This document shows positions 1-5,571 of a stretch of 5,619 bases of DNA, in pieces. Under the pieces are notes generated by a model. That model was not told the DNA's origin and made no database searches. It saw only the letters and a list, made by a program, of their open reading frames with translations. This stretch comes from an uncultured Paraglaciecola sp. (lineage in GTDB: Bacteria > Pseudomonadota > Gammaproteobacteria > Enterobacterales > Alteromonadaceae). Both the position numbers and the translations under genes were made by a program. The stretch lies in contig CAJQKX010000406.1 in the NCBI GenBank assembly GCA_905479025.1, forward strand, positions 1 to 5,619. The letters are read 5' to 3'. Each line of letters starts with the position of its first letter. Positions within the stretch are counted from its first letter, which is position 1.

Positions 1-190
1 GACGCCGCGCGGTGAAGTCATTTGAGTGGAGCTTGAAGGGATACATTCGTAACGACCCAAGAATAAGTCATTTTTTGCGGTTAAGAACTTTAGTAGCGAG
101 CGGCATTTTCTGGATACTCTTTTTTGCTGTTGAAAAAGAGTATCTGGTTCGAAGGGATTCGAGACAAAATCATCAGCGGACGCCGCGCGG
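1..190 (+). repeat. 12-bp direct repeat bounding a 166-bp segment
   Basis: The 12-mer gacgccgcgcgg occurs at 1-12 and again at 179-190 in the same orientation. It is much more GC-rich than the DNA between the copies. The first copy sits exactly at the window edge, so it may be part of a longer repeat. It could be a target-site duplication around a 166-bp insert or two units of an interspersed repeat; the sequence alone does not decide. Confidence 0.5.
113..144. repeat. perfect 12-bp inverted repeat (hairpin 1)
   Basis: The arm gatactcttttt (113-124) is the exact reverse complement of aaaaagagtatc (133-144), with an 8-nt loop at 125-132. The stem is AT-rich with a T run in the left arm and an A run in the right arm. 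It could fold in RNA from either strand. It is not a classical terminator because the T run is inside the stem rather than after it. It matches the stem and loop lengths of the hairpin at 296-327. Confidence 0.75.
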
Positions 191-295
191 GACGATGGCG
201 CGAAGAGTGCTTTTGAATTTTTATACAGAATTAAAGCATGCGCTGGCGCTTACCGCCCTCCATGGCTTTTTTCACACAGCATCCTTGCTGAATGA

Positions 296-327
296 CTTAC
301 TTTTTGCCTACAGCAGCAAAAAGTAAG
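296..327. repeat. perfect 12-bp inverted repeat (hairpin 2)
   Basis: The arm cttactttttgc (296-307) is the exact reverse complement of gcaaaaagtaag (316-327), with an 8-nt loop at 308-315. Stem and loop lengths equal those of hairpin 1. Directly after it comes aaaaagtgccgctcg, whose gccgctcg is the reverse complement of cgagcggc near 97-104. The two hairpins are therefore flanked by a short inverted match, as in a small non-autonomous element. Confidence 0.75.
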
Positions 328-520
328 CAAAAAGTGCCGCTCGAGGGCAATACTCTTCATCCGATTATTTTGCGAATTAAGCAGGTCGTTTGCACTTGTT
401 CCCGGCAATGGCAAACTCAATTAGCATCCCTGCTAATTGCCCTACTGAATTCACACAATAATCAGCGAGCCTTGAGTCGAGGGAAGGTCAAAAGCATCGG
501 CTTTGCCGACAGGGTGTTTT

Positions 521-576
521 AATGGCTTAGCCATTATTTAGGATGGTTGCTCTAATGATTTTAGGGCTGAGCCATT
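521..576. repeat. 12-bp imperfect inverted repeat with 32-nt loop
   Basis: The arm aatggcttagcc (521-532) pairs with ggctgagccatt (565-576) at 11 of 12 positions. The left arm is also part of a 15-nt near-palindrome of its own (521-535). The element ends one base before the tandem array that starts at 578, so it may mark the border between the palindromic region and that array. Confidence 0.5.
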
Positions 577-577
577 T

Positions 578-653
578 AAATTGACTCTGACCCTGATAAT
601 TTGAAATTGACTCTGACCCTGATAATTTGTAATTTGCTGACCCTGATAATTTG
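578..653 (+). repeat. tandem repeat, 26-bp unit, two perfect copies plus one degenerate
   Basis: Copies at 578-603 and 604-629 are identical over 26 bp. A third, 24-bp copy at 630-653 keeps the last 16 bases (tgaccctgataatttg) but differs in its first part, where it has lost bases around the actc stretch. The array lies about 50 bp before repeat copy A. Sequences of the ttgactctgaccc type are, from memory, frequent near REP-associated Y1 (IS200-like) transposases in gammaproteobacteria. No such gene is in this window, so that link is only a suggestion. Confidence 0.9.
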
Positions 654-702
654 AACGGACATTGAGCGGCAGGCAGTTGATTGCACTTATTAGTTGAATT
701 CA

Positions 703-789
703 ATATATGAAAAAGAGGTCGATATAGAAAATATCGGGGTAACTATATTTTAGATTCTGTGAAAAATAACGTTTATTCTATTTTTACTC
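703..789 (+). repeat. copy A of a diverged ~87-bp direct repeat
   Basis: This copy aligns with 4383-4469 in the same orientation and at the same overall length, with one compensated 1-bp indel. The best blocks are atatga(a/g)aaagagg near the 5' end, aa(c/g)tatatttt in the middle, and a 21-bp block at 760-780 with a single mismatch against 4439-4459, ending acgtttattcta. The middle ~20 bp are unrelated. Copy A lies immediately downstream of the stop codon of the c-di-GMP gene (stop at 796-798, minus strand). It therefore points, in the plus direction, into the 3' end of that gene. Confidence 0.65.
720..736 (-). terminator. weak hairpin downstream of the c-di-GMP gene
   Basis: The arms cgatat (720-725) and atatcg (731-736) can form a 6-bp stem with a 5-nt loop. 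It lies about 60 bp past the stop of the minus-strand gene. Read on the minus strand, a run of five T follows after five intervening bases. The stem is AT-rich and the T tract is not adjacent, so this is a poor intrinsic terminator, listed because it is the best one visible for this gene. It falls in the part of repeat copy A that is not conserved in copy B. Confidence 0.2.
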
Positions 790-795
790 TGCCTA

Positions 796-3534
796 TCAAC
801 TGCCGAGATTTGCATCAGCCTTTTTCAAATTAGCCTCAAATTCTTCAATCGTGACCGGCTTGCTAAATAAATAACCTTGATACTGCAAGCAGCCGTTATC
901 CAGCAGAAATTGACGTTGTTCAGGGGTCTCCACCCCCTCAGCGAGGACCTCTATACCCAGACTGGATGCCATAGTAATAATGGTGCGCACTATCTTTCTG
1001 TCATTGCTGTCGGTGGCAATATCATGTACAAATGACTGGTCTATTTTCAATTGCGCTAGCGGTAGTATTTTTAGATATTGCAAAGATGAATAGCCGGTAC
1101 CAAAGTCATCTAGTGCGAAATTAATGCCTATCTTGTTTAGTGCATTCATTTTTGCGATGATGTCGTTGATGTTATCAAGCAACATGCTCTCTGTAAGCTC
1201 TAGTTTGAGTCGCACTGGGTTAGCGCCGTGGCGCTGTATGGTTGCCAGCACTTGCTCCACAAAGTCCACTTGATGTAATTGCTTAGCACTCACATTGACT
1301 GCAAGTACGATATCACTGGTGAGAGGGGATTGCTGCCATGCCTTGAGTTGAGCGCAAGCCGTATCTAGCACCCATTGCCCAATGGGCAGAATCAATCTTC
1401 TGTCTTCTGCCAACGGAATAAAGTGCCGTGGGAGAATGATGCCAAGCTCTGGATGCTGCCACCTAATTAAGCCCTCTGCACCTATAGGTTGACCGGTGCT
1501 GTCCACTTGCATTTGATAGTGTAATTGGAATTGCTGTTGTTCAATGCCTTCCCGTAGCTCATTTTCAAGTTTTACACGGGCAATGATAACCTCTTGCATC
1601 ATTGGGTCAAAAAAACGAAGGGTATTGCCGCCTTGGGCCTTGGATTGATACATGGCAATATCTGCCTGTTTTAACAATTCCTCCGCCATCAGTTCATGGC
1701 CAATGAACAATGTAGCGCCTATGCTAGCGGTACTAAGGCAACCGTGTTCGTCAAGTTGATAAGGTTGGTTGAGTGAGATGTTGATTTTTGTAGCAATATC
1801 TTTAGTTTGAGCTGCCGCTTTAATGGCATCTTCGCTCAGGTTTTCCAATAGCACGACAAACTCATCCCCCCCAAAACGGGACACGGTATCGCCTTCCCGA
1901 AGACATGCAGTTAGGCGCCCTGCAACGTGTTGCAACAGCAAATCACCAACATCATGTCCCTGAGTGTCATTCAGGTTCTTGAACTGGTCCAAGTCGAGAA
2001 ACAGTAGTGCGCCTCGTTTACCACTATGGGCACTGACTGCTAAAGCTTGATTGAGCCTGTCAAGAAAAAGACGGCGGTTTGGCAACTGTGTGAGTTGGTC
2101 ATAGAAAGCCAGTCTCTCTATTTCATCTGCTGCAGATTTAATAGAGGTAATATCAGTGCTTGATCCTACGTAGTTGGTGACAGTTCCTTTAGCATTTTTA
2201 ACTGCTGTAATGTAGAGATATTCTGGATAGACTTCGCCATTTTTACGCCTATTCAAGATTTCGCCTTCCCACATACCAGTTCTGTTGATGCTATCCCACA
2301 TGGTGGCGTAGAACTTTTTACTTTGCATGCCTGAGCTAAGTAGACGAGGAGTCTGACCGACTGCATCTTCTGCGCTATAACCTGTAATGTGAGTAAAGGC
2401 GCGGTTCACCCTAACAATGACATTACTGGCATCAGTCACCATCAGACCTTCTTGGGATTCGAAAACTGTGGCGGCGATGCTAAGCTCTTTATTGGCGATG
2501 ACTAACCCAGCTGCTCGTTTATCTTTCTCTTCGTTGGCAATAACTAACTCAGCTGCCTGTTTATCTTTCTCTTCGATTGCATTATTCTTTTCTTGCACAG
2601 TCAGCCTATGCTGCGAGAGAACTGCTGAAAGTAGCATAATTGGAACTGCCGTAGCGATCAGATAAAACTGGACAGACAACACATTTTCTATAGGCGAACT
2701 AGAGGTAAATGGACCTAAGCCGTTGGCGGCAGTGCCGACAGAAAAAATTGTTATCACCAAGATGGCAAGGTGAACACCAATACCGTTGAAACGGATTGCC
2801 GCCCAAAGAAGAAACGGTAGAGGGGCGTAGAGTAAAGCTGGGAAATTATCCGTAACGCCTGCCTCTGCCCCTAAAGCATAGTAGCTTACTATAAATAGAC
2901 ACAAGGCTAATCCCAGTGCCTCTAGTGTGCGGTTGAACTTGACAGACTTGAGCCAGCTAAGTCTGGCTTGGAACCCAAGTATAATCAAAGGAGTTACTAT
3001 GAGTAGACCAATTGTGTCACTTAGAAACCACGCTCGCCAGAAAGACCAGTAACTCAACTCGGGTGCCTCAAAGAAGGTTACGGCACTGGCAACACAAGCA
3101 GCAAATGACCCACTCACAAGCACAACTAAGAAGAATCGCAACATCTCAGAGATTTGTTCGAATTTTATTGGGCTTGCAAGAAGATATCTCAAGCTAACCG
3201 CTGCGACTAGGGCTTCAAGAAAATTAGCGATAGAGAAAAGAACCACTCGATGTGCTAACAAGTCGTATTCCATAGAGAGAGTGATGTCTGCAAGCACCAT
3301 GACCAGAAGATATGCCCACCAGCGACGCTGATCTGTTAAAAGCAATGCCGCCAAAACGATTGCATTGGCTGGAAAAAACGTAGCGATCTTATCCGTTGGA
3401 GTAGCTAACGCTACCCCAAGTTTACACCCAAGATAAAAAGCGAAACCAACAAGAAGAGCGTACAGCAGAGTCTGGCGCAACGAAACATGATGCGAACCTC
3501 CATTTGCAACAGGCCAACTCGTGCCTAATCCCAT
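796..3534 (-). CDS. membrane-bound MASE1-PAS-GGDEF-EAL bifunctional diguanylate cyclase/phosphodiesterase
   Basis: This 912-residue protein makes and/or degrades the second messenger c-di-GMP at the inner membrane. Residues ~21-307 are hydrophobic, with about ten membrane segments, and fit a MASE1 sensor. Residues ~308-350 form a charged helical linker with a duplicated 14-residue unit. A PAS domain (~352-465) follows. The GGDEF domain (~473-640) keeps the GGDEF motif (555-559), D514 and D516 of the metal-binding loop, and the inhibitory RxxD site (R546, D549), so cyclase activity with product inhibition is expected. The EAL domain (~655-905) has EGL (687-689) instead of EAL but keeps N747, E779, D809/D810, K830, E866, E869 and Q886, so phosphodiesterase activity is plausible. 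ATG at 3534 is preferred over an in-frame ATG at 3585, because AAGGAGG lies 9 nt upstream of it and the 17 extra residues look unlike a membrane-protein start. The MASE1 ligand cannot be read from the sequence. Confidence 0.95.
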   Translation of the reverse strand: MGLGTSWPVANGGSHHVSLRQTLLYALLVGFAFYLGCKLGVALATPTDKIATFFPANAIVLAALLLTDQRRWWAYLLVMVLADITLSMEYDLLAHRVVLFSIANFLEALVAAVSLRYLLASPIKFEQISEMLRFFLVVLVSGSFAACVASAVTFFEAPELSYWSFWRAWFLSDTIGLLIVTPLIILGFQARLSWLKSVKFNRTLEALGLALCLFIVSYYALGAEAGVTDNFPALLYAPLPFLLWAAIRFNGIGVHLAILVITIFSVGTAANGLGPFTSSSPIENVLSVQFYLIATAVPIMLLSAVLSQHRLTVQEKNNAIEEKDKQAAELVIANEEKDKRAAGLVIANKELSIAATVFESQEGLMVTDASNVIVRVNRAFTHITGYSAEDAVGQTPRLLSSGMQSKKFYATMWDSINRTGMWEGEILNRRKNGEVYPEYLYITAVKNAKGTVTNYVGSSTDITSIKSAADEIERLAFYDQLTQLPNRRLFLDRLNQALAVSAHSGKRGALLFLDLDQFKNLNDTQGHDVGDLLLQHVAGRLTACLREGDTVSRFGGDEFVVLLENLSEDAIKAAAQTKDIATKINISLNQPYQLDEHGCLSTASIGATLFIGHELMAEELLKQADIAMYQSKAQGGNTLRFFDPMMQEVIIARVKLENELREGIEQQQFQLHYQMQVDSTGQPIGAEGLIRWQHPELGIILPRHFIPLAEDRRLILPIGQWVLDTACAQLKAWQQSPLTSDIVLAVNVSAKQLHQVDFVEQVLATIQRHGANPVRLKLELTESMLLDNINDIIAKMNALNKIGINFALDDFGTGYSSLQYLKILPLAQLKIDQSFVHDIATDSNDRKIVRTIITMASSLGIEVLAEGVETPEQRQFLLDNGCLQYQGYLFSKPVTIEEFEANLKKADANLGS
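2491..2574 (-). repeat. 42-bp in-frame tandem duplication in the c-di-GMP gene
   Basis: Two adjacent 42-bp units (2491-2532 and 2533-2574) match at 36 of 42 positions. They encode EEKDKQAAELVIAN (residues 321-334) and EEKDKRAAGLVIAN (335-348). Fourteen residues are two heptads, so the duplication lengthens the signalling helix between MASE1 and PAS without breaking the register. The six differences show it is not brand new. Confidence 0.9.
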
Positions 3535-3535
3535 T

Positions 3536-3766
3536 TCAGTTATCCTCCTTAATGTGAAAATAGTCGCCGACATGTATGACACCACTACAGTGCAGCGTTG
3601 AAACTAGCACAAATAGCGATTGAGTCAAACTATCGGAGTCAAGAACAACGTTAAATTGTTCATGATGCATTTGGCTGCGTAATTGGTAATAGCTTAAGCG
3701 ACTAGTGACAGCAATGTCAGTGGAGCTACAGGCAAACAGCAAAGACGAAAGGTCTTTACCTTGCAA
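3536..3766 (-). CDS. doubtful 76-codon ORF ending at the c-di-GMP gene start
   Basis: I do not recognise this protein and am not sure it is real. Read from TTG at 3766, which has AGGAG (3778-3774) 7 nt upstream, it would encode 76 residues beginning MQGKDLSSLLFACSS; the same frame is open back to 3790. Its TGA (3538-3536) ends one base before the ATG of the c-di-GMP gene, and its last codons contain that gene's Shine-Dalgarno sequence, the layout of translationally coupled genes. Against it: a rare start codon, no domain, no clear signal peptide and mixed composition. A chance frame in the leader, or the eroded tail of a former upstream gene, would look the same. Confidence 0.2.
   Translation of the reverse strand: MQGKDLSSLLFACSSTDIAVTSRLSYYQLRSQMHHEQFNVVLDSDSLTQSLFVLVSTLHCSGVIHVGDYFHIKEDN
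3544..3550 (-). promoter_or_regulatory. Shine-Dalgarno that fixes the c-di-GMP gene start
   Basis: On the minus strand AAGGAGG lies 9 nt before ATG at 3534. The upstream in-frame ATG at 3585 has no such site. This makes the 912-residue form the likely product rather than the 929-residue one. Confidence 0.8.
3601..3628 (-). promoter_or_regulatory. possible sigma-70 type promoter of the c-di-GMP gene
   Basis: On the minus strand TTGACT (3628-3623) and TAGTTT (3606-3601) are separated by 16 bp, and TGC directly before the second hexamer resembles an extended -10. It would give a leader of about 60 nt. The -10 is a weak match, so this is a candidate only. If used, it would also exclude the doubtful upstream ORF from the main transcript. 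Confidence 0.25.
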
Positions 3767-3790
3767 ACCATTGCTCCTATTGAAGAGCAA

Positions 3791-4104
3791 GGTTCGTTAC
3801 CCACTCAAAAGTGCCCTACAGCAGTTGCAGCCATCCTAATTTGCTAAAACTTAGGCTTCTTACTCCTGAATCACTATGACCGCGACTGTCTGCAATTGGG
3901 ACATGGACGACGGATAGAGGAAGTTGATGTTGAGGGGTTTAGCAGCAATATAATGCTTCGTTCGTATGTCTGCTATGTCGGAATTTTTGTCGTTAGCAGA
4001 TTGGCAAAAATCGACCTATAGCTGACGTTAGAGAATTCGAACTACTAGGCTATATTGAGCGAAAAATCATCATCCGATTAATCATACATAGCTGACGGCA
4101 ATGA
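3791..4104. other. intergenic stretch without a supported gene
   Basis: No open frame or RNA gene is supported here. The one visible structure is an inverted repeat with arms tctgcta (3969-3975) and tagcaga (3994-4000) around an 18-nt loop. The stretch ends in the palindromic element that abuts the transposase remnant. I see no good promoter or terminator in it. Confidence 0.5.
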
Positions 4105-4124
4105 GCGATCAACAGACGGTCAGC
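4091..4124. repeat. palindromic repeat element, copy 1
   Basis: Arms gctgac (4091-4096) and gtcagc (4119-4124) enclose a 22-nt loop containing the 13-mer caatgagcgatca (4099-4111). The same 13-mer sits in the loop of a second palindrome at 5536-5571. This copy overlaps the point where the transposase reading frame begins, so it may have been inserted at, or formed part of, the break. Confidence 0.6.
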
Positions 4125-4260
4125 ACCAGTTATTCCAATCATTGAATATCCATTGGTGATCCAAAAGATACTCAACCACCTGAATACAAAGAATGACGAT
4201 GTCGTCGAGCTATTACTCCCACAAAGTCGAGCACCGCCTCAGATAAGTCTGTTTGAATAA
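4105..4260 (+). pseudogene. C-terminal remnant of a transposase, probably IS91 family
   Basis: From just after an in-frame stop at 4102-4104, a frame runs to TAA at 4258-4260. It encodes about 51 residues, including VIEYPLVIQKILNHLN, an acidic/leucine spacer, and the ending SRAPPQISLFE. From memory, this matches the C-terminus of IS91-like transposases, where a VIxxILxHL helix is followed by a variable linker and RAPPQ..LF at the very end. The N-terminal catalytic part and the zinc-binding region are absent; the upstream DNA is the palindromic element and unrelated sequence. There is no start codon with a ribosome binding site, so it should be dead. The family call rests on recall of the tail only. 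Confidence 0.65.
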
Positions 4261-4382
4261 AGCCGTTCATCATAATAAGCAATATTCAGAGCTGGTTTGC
4301 ACAACAGCGGGAAGCGCTTGTTTTTAATTTTTTGAAAATAGCGGAGTAATACGTGAGAAGAGTCTGAATTTCGCTCCTTCCT

Positions 4383-4469
4383 TTATATGAGAAAGAGGAA
4401 AAATTTAATCTATGAGCTAAAGTATATTTTGAATGTTATGAAAAATGACGTTTATTCTACATTACACTC
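4383..4469 (+). repeat. copy B of a diverged ~87-bp direct repeat
   Basis: This is the partner of 703-789, in the same orientation, lying about 100 bp before the start of the PEP-CTERM gene. The conserved 3' block (4439-4459) ends acgtttattcta, and actc recurs at the end of both copies. Because this copy is in a natural promoter position, the conserved blocks may be promoter or regulator-binding sequence. Confidence 0.65.
4429..4458 (+). promoter_or_regulatory. candidate promoter of the PEP-CTERM gene
   Basis: TTGAAT (4429-4434) and TATTCT (4453-4458) are 18 bp apart, giving a leader of about 100 nt. The -10-like hexamer is fully conserved in repeat copy A (774-779), while the -35-like one is TTAGAT there (750-755). 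This is moderate support only; an alternative sigma factor or an activator could read the conserved block instead. Confidence 0.3.
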
Positions 4470-4555
4470 AAATAATGTGCAGTTTCTGTCGGTGAATTTA
4501 GTAGTACTAACAGTCAAACGTTAATATTGTGTTATCACATAAAAATTAGCAAAAC

Positions 4556-4560
4556 GGAGG
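4556..4560 (+). promoter_or_regulatory. ribosome binding site that fixes the PEP-CTERM gene start
   Basis: GGAGG lies 6 nt before ATG at 4567. An in-frame TTG at 4561 directly abuts it and cannot be the start. Confidence 0.85.
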
Positions 4561-4566
4561 TTGTTT

Positions 4567-5391
4567 ATGAAGTTAACCAGATTAGTTAGTTATTCGTCGG
4601 TAGCTCTGCTGGGAGCGTGTTTATTTATGGTGTCGATTGTTCAGGCGACGCCCATTACAGGTCCGCACTATAAACCCAAATGGAGTCAAGGACCGGATAT
4701 GGATACGGGGACTGATACACTGTCGATGCATCGTAGTTTTGGTCCTGTTGTCGCAGATGACTTTCAGTCTGACGGGAGAGTCATCGCCGGTTTTCATTGG
4801 TGGGGATCCTACTTCCAGAACGCGGGCCAGGGGCTGGAGCGGGATGTGGTGTTTGAAATAAGTTTGCATACAGATTGCCCAGCCTCTGATCCTAGTTGCA
4901 ACAATGGTGGACCTTATCCTTATTCTACGCCAAGCAACGATCCTAATTATTTTTCTGCAATAGTAACCGTAGAAGAAGATTATTTTGGAACTACAAGCTT
5001 AGGTGAGGATGTGTATGAATATTGGATCAAAACGGAAGGATTAACTGGGCCCGATTTTTGGAACGGAACCTGGAATGAAGTCGCAGGTGAAATATATTGG
5101 CTGGATGTCGCCTGGGCCGCAGGGCAATTTGGTACATCTGTAAGTGATGATGTGTGGGGTTGGCACGATAGCTCAGAGCAATACTTGGATAATGCCGTGC
5201 AGACTACAGCTGGAGGTGGCGCAAATCCTCACATTGGGCCATGGGATATGCTTGGTGGAGATAAAGCATTTGAAGTGTGGACTGTGCCGGAACCATCAAT
5301 GTTAGCTTTGCTAATTATAGGGTTTGCAGGCGCAAAGTTGGGTAGCAAACGTAAAGTGACTCGAAATCCCGGCTCACTAGCGGTAACTTGA
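4567..5391 (+). CDS. exported PEP-CTERM sorting-domain protein
   Basis: This 274-residue protein has an N-terminal signal peptide (1-27, basic start, hydrophobic core, likely cut after VQA). Its C-terminal sorting signal is VPEP (240-243), a hydrophobic helix (~245-256) and basic KRK (261-263), then 11 more residues. Such tails are recognised by exosortase, which removes them at the inner membrane during export to the surface or the exopolysaccharide matrix. The body has a KWSQ start (38-41), VADDF (62-66), GFHWWGS (75-81), IYWLDV (176-181) and WGWHDS (197-202). I know this pattern from secreted PEP-CTERM-type proteins of unknown function. Cys104 and Cys111 could form a disulfide. No exosortase or polysaccharide gene is in the window; the gene appears monocistronic, with its own promoter region and terminator. 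The specific role is unknown. Confidence 0.9.
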   Translation: MKLTRLVSYSSVALLGACLFMVSIVQATPITGPHYKPKWSQGPDMDTGTDTLSMHRSFGPVVADDFQSDGRVIAGFHWWGSYFQNAGQGLERDVVFEISLHTDCPASDPSCNNGGPYPYSTPSNDPNYFSAIVTVEEDYFGTTSLGEDVYEYWIKTEGLTGPDFWNGTWNEVAGEIYWLDVAWAAGQFGTSVSDDVWGWHDSSEQYLDNAVQTTAGGGANPHIGPWDMLGGDKAFEVWTVPEPSMLALLIIGFAGAKLGSKRKVTRNPGSLAVT

Positions 5392-5408
5392 TTTTCTAAG
5401 CCTAAAGC

Positions 5409-5434
5409 AAAGCCGCTGATCACAGCGGCTTTTT
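5409..5434 (+). terminator. intrinsic terminator of the PEP-CTERM gene
   Basis: Arms aaagccgctg (5409-5418) and cagcggcttt (5423-5432) form a perfect 10-bp stem with loop atca; the T run continues to 5434. It starts 18 bp after the stop codon. The A run on the left arm means it could also act weakly on minus-strand transcripts. Confidence 0.9.
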
Positions 5435-5535
5435 CATGTTTGTTGGGTGAAGCCAGCAAACCCGTCCGCTTTCAGTTGTACTAGCGCTTTTTTATTTTAC
5501 GAATGACTCCTTATGGCATCTACCTGCCTGATAGG

Positions 5536-5571
5536 CTGACTGACTCCAATGAGCGATCAGCCGTCAGTCAG
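5536..5571. repeat. palindromic repeat element, copy 2
   Basis: Arms ctgactgac (5536-5544) and gtcagtcag (5563-5571) form a perfect 9-bp stem around an 18-nt loop. The loop includes the 13-mer caatgagcgatca (5547-5559) shared with the element at 4091-4124. The remaining DNA from 5435 to 5619 shows no gene. Confidence 0.65.

Larger units (their letters stand above)
1..577. other. gene-free, palindrome-rich intergenic region
   Basis: I see no convincing gene here. Two open frames on the plus strand (12-326 and 292-522) run through the hairpins listed separately, have no recognisable domain, and lack a convincing ribosome binding site, so I treat them as chance frames. Small palindromes recur: cagca-tcct-tgctg (277-290), ttagca-tccc-tgctaa (421-436), tcggc-ttt-gccga (497-509) and aatggct-t-agccatt (521-535). 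This density of short inverted repeats looks like a dispersed intergenic repeat or a decayed mobile element rather than coding DNA. The resemblance to palindrome-rich intergenic repeats of other gammaproteobacteria is from memory and unverified. Confidence 0.5.
4261..4566 (+). other. leader and promoter region of the PEP-CTERM gene
   Basis: No gene is seen here. The first ~120 bp may be the tail of the decayed transposon. From 4383 comes repeat copy B, then about 90 bp of AT-rich leader with the short palindromes tagtacta and tgtgttatcaca (neither assigned a function), ending in the GGAGG ribosome binding site. I looked for a sigma-54 type GG-N10-GC promoter, reported for some PEP-CTERM genes, and found none convincing. 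Confidence 0.5.

Noticed and set aside
143..166. tRNA T-arm-like ggttcgaa and gattcgag
   Set aside because: The flanks do not form a 5-bp T stem, and no acceptor, D or anticodon arms are present.
12..522. Two plus-strand ORFs of 104 and 76 codons
   Set aside because: They overlap each other in different frames, run through perfect hairpins, and lack recognisable domains or good ribosome binding sites.
578..653. CRISPR array
   Set aside because: The units are directly adjacent with no spacers, and no cas gene is present.
3534..3585. Longer 929-residue start of the c-di-GMP protein at 3585
   Set aside because: There is no Shine-Dalgarno at 3585, while AAGGAGG lies 9 nt before the ATG at 3534.
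4527..4540. CRP-like palindrome tgtgttatcaca
   Set aside because: The arms are only 4 bp with a 4-bp spacer, not TGTGA-N6-TCACA, and it lies in the leader downstream of the candidate promoter.
4261..4566. c-di-GMP riboswitch in the leader of the PEP-CTERM gene
   Set aside because: I could not find the conserved GEMM core sequences or a matching paired architecture.
4609..4620. Lipobox-like LGAC (residues 15-18) in the PEP-CTERM protein signal peptide
   Set aside because: The cysteine lies in the middle of the hydrophobic core, which continues to VQA at residue 27, so ordinary signal peptidase cleavage is more likely.
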